From an uncultured Collinsella sp. (GTDB lineage Bacteria; Actinomycetota; Coriobacteriia; Coriobacteriales; Coriobacteriaceae): a stretch of 5,034 nucleotides of DNA. The notes beneath the pieces were generated by a model. That model saw only the letters and a list, made by a program, of their open reading frames with translations. It did no database searches and had not been told where the DNA came from. Both the position numbers and the translations under genes were made by a program. The stretch lies in the NCBI GenBank assembly GCA_900757385.1, contig CAAENO010000187.1:1-5034 (forward strand), written 5' to 3'. Of the stretch, positions 1-5,034 are shown in pieces. How positions within the stretch are numbered: position 1 is the first letter of the stretch; the number at the start of each line of letters is the position of its first letter.

Positions 1-22
1 CGAAGCCCACTTCTCCGAGGAA

Positions 23-45
23 GGGCGCCGGCCCGGAGGCGGCCC
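23..45 (-). terminator. possible hairpin terminator downstream of xfp
   Basis: Read on the minus strand, about 28 nt after the xfp stop codon, GGGCCGCC and GGCGCCC can pair as a 7-bp, all-GC stem with one bulged C and an 8-nt loop. It is followed by TTCCTC rather than a clean run of T, so it is a poor match to a standard intrinsic terminator. In such GC-rich DNA a stem like this can arise by chance. The rest of 1-72 shows no gene or recognisable site. Confidence 0.3.
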
Positions 46-72
46 CAGCGCGAGACCGTCCCGGATGCCTAC

Positions 73-2601
73 CTACTCGTTGTCGCCTGCGGTCATCTGC
101 GTTGCGGAGAGCGTACCGTCGGCGGCAGTTGCAGCTGCAGCGTCGGGCCAGACCCAGTCGGTAAAGGCCGGGTGATCGAAGCCCTCGTCGCACGCGAACT
201 CAAAGGCCTCGGTGCGGAATGCCTCCCACTCGTCAATCTGCTCTGCAAACTTGTCGGCGTCGACCATGCGCAGCACGTCGGCGGCCAGGGCCCAGCGGTC
301 CATGTTGTTCAGACGCAGCATGTCGAACGGCGTGGTCGTGGAGCCCTTCTCCTCGTAGCCGTGGACGCGGAAGGCGTCGTGGCCGGGGCGGTTCCAGATC
401 AGGCGGCGAATCGTGCCGGCATAGGCGTGGAATGCGAAGAGCACGGGCTTCTCACCGCAGCCGAACAGCTCAGCCCAGCGCTCATCGCTGATGGCCTGGT
501 CGTTCTCGCAGACGTTCTGAATCTTGAGCAGATCGACCACGTTAACGAACCACACCTTAATGCCTAGCTCGCGCAGCATATCGGTTGCAGCCAGGGCCTC
601 AAGCGTCGGCACGTCACCGCAGGTCGCAACCACGACGTCGGCCTCGGCGAGTGAACCAGCGGTCGATGCCCACTTCCAAGTCGCGACGCCCTCGGCGAGC
701 TCGGCCTTTGCCTCGTCGACCGTCTGGAAGGTCGGGGCGGGCTGCTTGCCGCAGAAGATGGCGTTGACGCAGTCGGTGGACTGATAGACGCGCTCGGCCA
801 CAGCGAGGGCCATGTTGGCGTCGGCCGGATAGTAAGCATTCACGATATGCGTGTCGTTGGCCTTGTTGAGCAGCAGGTCGATAAAGCCGGGGTCCTGGTG
901 CGAGAAGCCGTTGTGGTCCTGACGCCAAACATGGCTCGACAGCAAAATGTTGAGGCCGCTGATGGGGGCACGCCACGGAATCTCGCGCTTGGTGGCCTCG
1001 AGCCACTTGCAGTGCTGGTTGACCATGGAATCGACCACGTGCACAAAGCTCTCGTAGGAGCTCCACACGCCGGAGCGGCCGGTGAGCACGTAGGCCTCGA
1101 GGAAGCCCTCGCACTGGTGCTCGGACAGCTGCTCGACGACCTTACCGGAGCCGGCCAGCAGCTCGTCGTTGGCCTCGTCCTCGTAGAAGCCGGCATCCCA
1201 CTGCTTCTTGGTCACCTTGTAGGCGGCCTGCAGGCGGTTAGACGCGGTCTCGTCGGGACCGAAGATGCGGAAATCGTCCATGTTCTTGGCCAGAACGTCG
1301 GCAGTGTACTCACCAAAGACGCGAGCGGCCTCGGTGGAGCCCCAGCCGTGACCATTAGTGTCGACGGGGACCTCGTGGGCATGAATATCGGGCAGCTCGA
1401 GCTCGCGACGCACCTTGCCGCCGTTCGCGTTGGGATTGGCGCCGATACGCAGCTCGCCGGTCGGCATAAAGGCCGTCACCTCGGGGCGTACCTGGCCCTC
1501 GGGCGTAAAGAGCTCCTCGGGCTTATAGGAGCGCAGCCACTCGCGCAGCACGCGGAAGTGCTCGTGAGTGTCCTTGGCACTCGCCAGCGGCACCTGATGG
1601 GCGCGCCAGGAGTCCTCGGTCTTCTTGCCGTCGATGTGCTTGGGGCAAGTCCAACCCTTGGGAGTACGGAACACAATCATGGGGTAGGCCGGACGGACCA
1701 CGGTCTCGCCTGCGGCGGCCTGGGCCCGCGCGGTGGCCTTGATGTCGCAGATCTCGTCAAAGACCTGCTCAAACAAGGCAGCGAAACGCGCATGGATGCT
1801 CGCGTGGCTCTCGTCGTCAAAGCCGGCGACAAAGAAGTGCGGCTTGTAGCCCATGCCCTCAAAGAACTTGGTGAGCTCCTCGTCGGACACGCGGGCGAGG
1901 ATGGTGGGGTTGGCGATCTTGTAGCCGTTGAGGTGCAGGATTGGCAGGACGATGCCGTCGGTTGCCGGGTTCACGAGCTTGTTGGACTGCCAAGAGGTGG
2001 CAAGCGGACCGGTCTCGGACTCACCGTCGCCCACCACGGCCACGGCCAGCAGGCTCGGGTTGTCCATGACGGCGCCGTAGGCGTGGCTGAGCGTGTAGCC
2101 GAGCTCGCCGCCCTCGTGGATGGAACCGGGCGTCTCGGGCGCAAAGTGGCTCGGGATGCCGCCGGGATAGGAGAACTGGCGGAAGAACTTCTGCAGGCCG
2201 GCCTCGTCATTGGTGATGTCGGGGCGGATCTCACGGTAGGTGCCATCGAGCAGCGACTGGGCGGTGCCTGCGGGGCCACCGTGGCCCGGGCCCATCAAGA
2301 AAATGGCGTTCTGGTTGTGATCGGCGATGAGGCGGTTGACATGACCGAACAGGAAGTTGATGCCGGGCGTGGTGCCCCAGTGACCGACCAGACGGTGCTT
2401 AACGTCCGGACGACCAAAATCGCGCGTCTCGCCGGTCTTCTCGTCGACAAAGTCGCTGCGCATCAGCGGGTTGGAGCGAAGGTAAATCTGGCCGACGGAC
2501 AGGTAGTTCGAGGCGCGCCAATACAGGTCGACACCCTCGAGCTCGGAAGCGGGAACCTCATGTCCCAGTTTTTGCCACGGCGTTCCCAGTGTTTTAGCCA
2601 T
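73..2601 (-). CDS. xfp: xylulose-5-phosphate/fructose-6-phosphate phosphoketolase
   Basis: This cytoplasmic, thiamine-diphosphate (ThDP) dependent enzyme cleaves xylulose-5-P to acetyl-P plus glyceraldehyde-3-P. Many members also cleave fructose-6-P to acetyl-P plus erythrose-4-P. Acetyl-P then yields ATP and acetate. The 842-residue product has the family's three-part layout: XFP_N (about 1-380), central XFP (about 400-620) and XFP_C (about 630-820). Visible hallmarks are GHWGTTPG (73-80, His74), GPGHGGP (104-110, His107), PETPGSIHEGGELGY (155-169), the ThDP/metal site GDGESETGP (191-199), NGYKIANPT (225-233), PKHIDGKK (320-327), DETASNRL (450-457), EAYVLTGRSGVWSSYESF (502-519) and QDHNGFSHQDPGF (561-573). 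All the known active-site histidine motifs appear intact. The ATG follows an AAGGGA ribosome site (2610-2615) with 8 nt between. Family members are usually about 790-825 residues. The excess here is an Ala/Thr-rich tail from about 821. Sequence alone does not settle single versus dual substrate use. Confidence 0.97.
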   Translation of the reverse strand: MAKTLGTPWQKLGHEVPASELEGVDLYWRASNYLSVGQIYLRSNPLMRSDFVDEKTGETRDFGRPDVKHRLVGHWGTTPGINFLFGHVNRLIADHNQNAIFLMGPGHGGPAGTAQSLLDGTYREIRPDITNDEAGLQKFFRQFSYPGGIPSHFAPETPGSIHEGGELGYTLSHAYGAVMDNPSLLAVAVVGDGESETGPLATSWQSNKLVNPATDGIVLPILHLNGYKIANPTILARVSDEELTKFFEGMGYKPHFFVAGFDDESHASIHARFAALFEQVFDEICDIKATARAQAAAGETVVRPAYPMIVFRTPKGWTCPKHIDGKKTEDSWRAHQVPLASAKDTHEHFRVLREWLRSYKPEELFTPEGQVRPEVTAFMPTGELRIGANPNANGGKVRRELELPDIHAHEVPVDTNGHGWGSTEAARVFGEYTADVLAKNMDDFRIFGPDETASNRLQAAYKVTKKQWDAGFYEDEANDELLAGSGKVVEQLSEHQCEGFLEAYVLTGRSGVWSSYESFVHVVDSMVNQHCKWLEATKREIPWRAPISGLNILLSSHVWRQDHNGFSHQDPGFIDLLLNKANDTHIVNAYYPADANMALAVAERVYQSTDCVNAIFCGKQPAPTFQTVDEAKAELAEGVATWKWASTAGSLAEADVVVATCGDVPTLEALAATDMLRELGIKVWFVNVVDLLKIQNVCENDQAISDERWAELFGCGEKPVLFAFHAYAGTIRRLIWNRPGHDAFRVHGYEEKGSTTTPFDMLRLNNMDRWALAADVLRMVDADKFAEQIDEWEAFRTEAFEFACDEGFDHPAFTDWVWPDAAAATAADGTLSATQMTAGDNE

Positions 2602-2659
2602 TGTTTATGTCCCTTCGCTGCGCGGTCGCCTTCCGATACGGCAACCTTTCGTTGGGACT

Positions 2660-2688
2660 AGTATATTTGCTAAAACGTTTTATCATGG
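2660..2688 (-). promoter_or_regulatory. predicted xfp promoter
   Basis: On the minus strand TATACT (2660-2665) matches the sigma-70-type -10 consensus at five of six positions. It would place the transcript start near 2653, giving a leader of about 52 nt. The hexamer 17 nt upstream, CCATGA (2683-2688), is a very poor -35. A better one, TTCACC, lies 21 nt away, which is too far. The weak -35 suggests that output depends on a bound regulator or is intrinsically low. One operator sits between the -35 and -10 positions. Confidence 0.55.
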
Positions 2689-2705
2689 TGAAAAAACGTT
2701 TTAGC
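2669..2705. promoter_or_regulatory. twin LacI-type operators at the xfp promoter
   Basis: Two copies of AAAACGTTTT occur at 2672-2681 and 2693-2702. The first is part of a perfect 12-bp palindrome, TAAAACGTTTTA (2671-2682). Taken together, GCTAAAACGTTTT (2669-2681) and AAAACGTTTTAGC (2693-2705) are exact 13-bp inverted repeats around an 11-bp spacer. The site centres are 21 bp apart, about two helical turns, so two dimers would lie on the same face of the DNA. A palindrome with a central CpG is the classic LacI-family operator form, where the hinge-helix leucine inserts at CpG. The proximal site lies at about -23.5, inside the promoter spacer, where binding should block polymerase. The distal site is at about -44.5. 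The adjacent LacI-family protein is the likely ligand, by inference. Confidence 0.75.
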
Positions 2706-2712
2706 ATCCTGA

Positions 2713-2733
2713 TTTGCCATATGGACAGGCAAA
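2713..2733. repeat. short inverted repeat upstream of the xfp operators
   Basis: TTTGCC (2713-2718) and GGCAAA (2728-2733) form 6-bp inverted arms around 9 nt. The 8-bp palindrome CCATATGG overlaps the left arm. The centre is about 70 bp upstream of the predicted xfp start, where an extra regulator could bind. It could equally be chance, and no known consensus was recognised. Confidence 0.3.
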
Positions 2734-2735
2734 AG

Positions 2736-2761
2736 CAGACATTCACCTGCGGCATTGTCTG
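2736..2761 (-). terminator. weak hairpin after the lacI-family gene
   Basis: On the minus strand, 45 nt past the regulator's stop codon, CAGACA and TGTCTG can form a 6-bp stem with a 14-nt loop, followed by CTTTTG. The stem is short, the loop is long and the T run is only four bases. Termination here would therefore be leaky at best, and some regulator transcripts may read through into xfp. Confidence 0.22.
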
Positions 2762-2801
2762 TCACAGGTACTCCACATTCAATCTGCATGAATTGATAAA
2801 C

Positions 2802-2820
2802 GTGTTTAGTTGTGTTTAGT
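2802..2820. repeat. 9-bp direct repeat spanning the regulator stop codon
   Basis: GTGTTTAGT occurs at 2802-2810 and again at 2812-2820, one base apart. The first copy contains the regulator's TAA stop (2806-2808 on the complement). It looks like a small replication-slippage duplication. No function is apparent. Confidence 0.6.
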
Positions 2821-3834
2821 AAGCTCGAGCACGCTGTCCTTAACGATAAGCGCCGGCTCCAGAACGACCTCTTCGGCACGCCTGCCGCCCCTACCGGCAA
2901 GACGCTTGGACATGCAGCCAAAAGCATGCTCGGCGAGCACGCCGGGGTCCTGCTCGATCGCGGTCAACGCCGGCTCAAAGAGAACGTCGGCCGCCGAGTT
3001 ATCATAGCTCACCACCGAGATATCGCCCGGAATGCTCTTTCCCATCTCGTGCAGGCGCTTGAGCAGACCCAGCGCAATGTTGTCCGAGCTTGCGAACACA
3101 GCAGTGGCGTCAGTTGCGAGCACCGCCTCCGAGGCCTCGTAGGCACTCGGAATGTAATACTCACTCTCGAACTCCAAGCGCGCATCGATGGGCAGCCCCA
3201 CCTCGCGCAGCGCACGCTCATAGCCGGCAAGTCGTTTGCGACCCGTATTGGAGCGGCGCGCATTAACCAAGCAGGCAATACGACGGTGGCCTTGCTCGAT
3301 CAAATAGCGGGTGGCCATATAGCCGCCCATCTCGTGGTCGAACATCACCTTGTCGCACTCGAGTCCCTCAATGGCACGGTCAACCATTACCGCCGGGATG
3401 GGCAGATGGCTGACTTCTTCGCGCAAAGCGCGGTCGTCCGAGAATTCGTCGCCCACGACCAAGAACACACCATCGACGCCGCGCGTCACCAGCTGGCGCA
3501 GGAGCTCTAGATCGTCCTCGGCGCTTCCACCCGAGCTGGTAATAAAGAGCGCGTAGCCGTCCTCGCGGCAGCGCTTTTCCAGACTGCCAGCGAGCGAGGC
3601 AAAAAATCGGCTCTCGATGTTGGGAACGATAAGGCCTAGCGTGCGCGACTCGCGCATGACCAGGCTGCGCGCGATCTGGTTGGGAACATAGTGGTTGCGC
3701 GCCGCGACCTCTTTGATGCGCTTGCGGTTTTCTTCCGAGATGCGACAAGGCCGGTTGTTGAGAACAAGCGAGACCGACGAGGGGGAAAGCCCCACCTCCT
3801 GGGCAATCTGCTTGAGAGTAACTTTGTTGCCCAT
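2806..3834 (-). CDS. LacI-family transcriptional regulator, probable xfp regulator
   Basis: This is a 342-residue DNA-binding regulator of normal LacI-family length. The N-terminal helix-turn-helix (about 5-27) reads VTLKQIAQEVGLSPSSVSLV and continues LNNRP. It is followed by the hinge PNQIARSLVMRES (51-63), in which Leu58 matches the leucine that wedges into a central CpG of the operator. The rest (about 65-335) is the periplasmic-binding-protein-like effector and dimer domain: GLIVPN (67-72), DGVFLV (121-126), VDR (151-153), GRKRLAGYERAL (198-209), ASSDNIALG (248-256) with ligand-type Asp251, and SYDN (276-279). The effector is probably a sugar or sugar phosphate, but the sequence does not identify it. 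The Met at 3834 was chosen because an excellent ribosome site precedes it and the HTH starts right after it. The open frame extends upstream to 3957, but those 41 extra codons cross the -10 element and enter the inverted repeat and look non-family. It lies 204 bp upstream of xfp on the same strand, with twin operators between. Confidence 0.93.
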   Translation of the reverse strand: MGNKVTLKQIAQEVGLSPSSVSLVLNNRPCRISEENRKRIKEVAARNHYVPNQIARSLVMRESRTLGLIVPNIESRFFASLAGSLEKRCREDGYALFITSSGGSAEDDLELLRQLVTRGVDGVFLVVGDEFSDDRALREEVSHLPIPAVMVDRAIEGLECDKVMFDHEMGGYMATRYLIEQGHRRIACLVNARRSNTGRKRLAGYERALREVGLPIDARLEFESEYYIPSAYEASEAVLATDATAVFASSDNIALGLLKRLHEMGKSIPGDISVVSYDNSAADVLFEPALTAIEQDPGVLAEHAFGCMSKRLAGRGGRRAEEVVLEPALIVKDSVLELTKHN

Positions 3835-3838
3835 CTCG

Positions 3839-3846
3839 CTCCTTCC
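3839..3846 (-). promoter_or_regulatory. ribosome-binding site fixing the regulator start
   Basis: On the minus strand GGAAGGAG lies 4 nt before the ATG at 3834. It is the only strong Shine-Dalgarno-like site near the gene's start and argues against the longer upstream frame. Confidence 0.75.
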
Positions 3847-3869
3847 GAGTATTCGCGCAATCTCTTGAA

Positions 3870-3875
3870 AGTATA
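3870..3875 (-). promoter_or_regulatory. predicted -10 element of the regulator gene
   Basis: TATACT on the minus strand predicts a transcript start near 3863 and a 29-nt leader. No good -35 is present at 16-18 nt upstream. The octamer GTTTTATC (plus strand, 3929-3936) repeats one half of the xfp operator flank, but no full operator is visible, so autoregulation is not supported by a clear site. Confidence 0.45.
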
Positions 3876-3943
3876 GCGACCGTCCCTCTACCTCGATGAT
3901 AAACACTTTACCAATCCGGTAGACGGCTGTTTTATCGCCGCGA

Positions 3944-4009
3944 TTGGTGCAAAGCAACCTGACCCCTTTGCACCATGTGATGCATTGGGGTCAGGTTGCT
4001 TTGCACCAA
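3944..4009. repeat. 23-bp perfect inverted repeat, REP- or MITE-like
   Basis: Bases 3944-3966 and 3987-4009 are exact reverse complements (23 of 23) separated by 20 nt (3967-3986). The arm begins TTGGTGCAAAGC and ends CCTGACCCC. The decamer CTTTGCACCA occurs in the right arm (3999-4008), again at 3966-3975 running into the loop, and as its reverse complement in the left arm (3945-3954). No target-site duplication is evident at the edges. As it lies between divergently transcribed genes, a terminator role is unlikely. A dispersed palindromic repeat, a small non-autonomous mobile element remnant or a binding site are all possible. The structure is directly seen, but its class is inferred. Confidence 0.8.
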
Positions 4010-4031
4010 ATCCATCCGGGTGGGGTATATT
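4001..4031 (+). promoter_or_regulatory. predicted murB promoter overlapping the inverted repeat
   Basis: TTGCAC (4001-4006) as -35 and TATATT (4026-4031) as -10 are separated by 19 nt, slightly longer than ideal. The predicted start is near 4038, with a 37-nt leader. The -35 lies in the right arm of the inverted repeat, so the repeat may have become part of this promoter. Confidence 0.45.
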
Positions 4032-4060
4032 GCATTCGATTGATGAAAACGACCACCATA

Positions 4061-4066
4061 AGGCGG
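4061..4066 (+). promoter_or_regulatory. ribosome-binding site of murB
   Basis: AGGCGG differs from AGGAGG at one base and lies 8 nt before the ATG at 4075. An in-frame TTG at 4030 would fall inside the predicted -10 element, so the ATG at 4075 is preferred. Confidence 0.6.
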
Positions 4067-4074
4067 ATATACGT

Positions 4075-5034
4075 ATGCACGAGAATGACTTTTTTAACGA
4101 GGACCTGCTCTGCGCACTCGCTGGCGTTGCCGGCGAGGACAACGTGCTCATGAGCGAGCCCATGCGCGAGCACACCACGTTTAAGATCGGCGGCCCGGCC
4201 GACGTCTTTGTCACGCCCGACACCGAGCAGGGACTCGTTGCCACGCTCGATACCTGCTACCGCTGCGATCTGCCGCTCACCATCGTGGGCAACGGCTCCG
4301 ACCTGCTCGTCGGCGACAAGGGCATCCGCGGCGTCGTCGTGGCGCTGGGCGAAGGCCTCTCTAACATCACCGTCGACGGCACGCATGTTACGGCAGCAGC
4401 CGGCGCGCTGCTCTCGGACGTAGCGGCAGCGGCAGCCGAGGCTAGTCTTACCGGCATGGAGCCCATCTCGGGCATCCCCGGCTCGGTCGGCGGCGCCTGC
4501 TACATGAACGCCGGTGCCTACGGCGCCTGCATGGCCGATGTTTTGGAGTCCGTGCGCGTCTACAAACCTGCTCGCCAGCTCGACGACGGTACCCGCGGCA
4601 GCGGCAATATCATTGAGTTCGATGTCGATGAGCTCAACCTGGGCTATCGTAAGAGCCGCATTGCCGACGACGGCTTTATCGTGCTTTCGGCCACCTTCAA
4701 TCTCGCCCCGGGCAACGCCGCGATGATCAAGGCCGACATGGATGACTACCGCCAACGCCGCGAGGACAAGCAGCCGCTCGACATGCCGAGCGCCGGCTCC
4801 ACCTTCAAGCGCCCCGAGGGCTATTTTGCCGGCAAGCTCATCATGGACGCCGGCCTGCGCGGCCATGCCGTTGGCGGTGCGCAGGTGAGTGAAAAGCACT
4901 GCGGCTTTATCGTCAACGCCGATCACGCCACCGCCGCCAACGTCGACGAACTCATCCGCCACATCCAAGCAACCGTCAAAAACCAATTCGGAGTAGACCT
5001 AGAACCCGAAGTCCACCGAGTCGGCGAATTCCTA
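4075..5034 (+). CDS. murB: UDP-N-acetylenolpyruvoylglucosamine reductase (MurB), 3' end beyond window
   Basis: MurB is a cytoplasmic flavoenzyme that uses NADPH and FAD to reduce UDP-GlcNAc-enolpyruvate to UDP-MurNAc, the second committed step of peptidoglycan synthesis. The 320 visible codons have no stop. Known type II proteins end near this point, so only a few residues are probably missing. The FAD-binding domain shows HTTFKIGGPAD (33-43), VGNGSDLLVGDKGIRG (71-86), the alanine-rich helix around 115-123 and GMEPISGIPGSVGGA (127-141) with YMNAGAYG (143-150). The substrate domain has GYRKS (190-194, Arg192), PSAGSTFKRP (238-247) with proton-donor Ser242, and EPEVHRVGEF (310-319) with catalytic Glu312. 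The order and short length match type II MurB, which lacks the E. coli-type insertion. It is transcribed away from the LacI-family gene with no evident functional tie. The last 23 visible codons have markedly different codon use, although the protein motif there is conserved. Confidence 0.95.
   Translation, partial: MHENDFFNEDLLCALAGVAGEDNVLMSEPMREHTTFKIGGPADVFVTPDTEQGLVATLDTCYRCDLPLTIVGNGSDLLVGDKGIRGVVVALGEGLSNITVDGTHVTAAAGALLSDVAAAAAEASLTGMEPISGIPGSVGGACYMNAGAYGACMADVLESVRVYKPARQLDDGTRGSGNIIEFDVDELNLGYRKSRIADDGFIVLSATFNLAPGNAAMIKADMDDYRQRREDKQPLDMPSAGSTFKRPEGYFAGKLIMDAGLRGHAVGGAQVSEKHCGFIVNADHATAANVDELIRHIQATVKNQFGVDLEPEVHRVGEFL

Noticed and set aside
847..2661. 604-codon open frame on the plus strand opposite xfp
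   Set aside because: It lies almost wholly antisense to a clear phosphoketolase gene. Its translation shows no recognisable domain and has the Val/Gly/Leu-rich look of a codon-bias shadow in GC-rich DNA.
2601..2927. Small open frames between and around xfp and the regulator (2601-2819 plus strand, 2670-2927 minus strand)
   Set aside because: They overlap the promoter, the operators and the regulator's 3' end, show no family resemblance and lack convincing ribosome sites.
3929..3936. GTTTTATC as an autoregulatory operator of the LacI-family gene
   Set aside because: It matches only half of the xfp operator flank and has no second half nearby. An 8-bp match can easily be chance.
3835..3957. 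41-codon N-terminal extension of the LacI-family protein
   Set aside because: It would start inside the inverted repeat and cross the predicted -10. LacI-family proteins begin just before the HTH, and the strong ribosome site points to the ATG at 3834.
3944..4009. Inverted repeat as an intrinsic terminator
   Set aside because: Both flanking genes are transcribed away from it, so no gene in the window ends there, and neither side carries a T run after the stem.
3991..4986. 331-codon open frame on the minus strand opposite murB
   Set aside because: It is antisense to a well-supported murB, has no recognisable motif and begins without a convincing ribosome site. It is another GC-bias shadow.

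Overview
The window looks like chromosomal DNA from a high-GC, Gram-positive, saccharolytic anaerobe. The codons end mostly in G or C, there is a full-length phosphoketolase, and the MurB is the short type II form usual in Gram-positive bacteria. The overall look resembles gut Actinomycetota of the Coriobacteriia (Collinsella-like). That assignment is an impression from style and gene content, not a demonstrated match.

Layout: a short GC-rich stretch with a possible hairpin terminator (1-72) is followed by a phosphoketolase gene (xfp) on the minus strand. A 204-bp control region (2602-2805) comes next. Then there is a LacI-family transcriptional regulator, also on the minus strand and upstream of xfp. 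A 240-bp divergent intergenic region (3835-4074) contains a 23-bp perfect inverted repeat. Last is murB on the plus strand, which runs off the window's right edge close to its expected C-terminus.

How it fits together: phosphoketolase splits xylulose-5-phosphate and/or fructose-6-phosphate to give acetyl phosphate, a central step for sugar fermentation and ATP formation. Just upstream of xfp lie two copies of an AAAACGTTTT core, a typical LacI-family operator with a central CpG. They form a perfect 13-bp inverted repeat with centres 21 bp apart and overlap a TATACT -10 promoter. The adjacent LacI-family gene is the obvious candidate to bind them, so regulator, operators and xfp look like a local sugar-responsive switch. 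murB is a cell-wall housekeeping gene with no evident functional link. Its promoter seems to borrow a -35 element from the inverted repeat.

No RNA gene, CRISPR array, insertion sequence or prophage gene was seen. The most unusual items are the twin operators, the long inverted repeat in the lacI/murB intergenic region, and an abrupt shift in codon use over the last 23 visible codons of murB. Nothing here amounts to a clearly new biological system.
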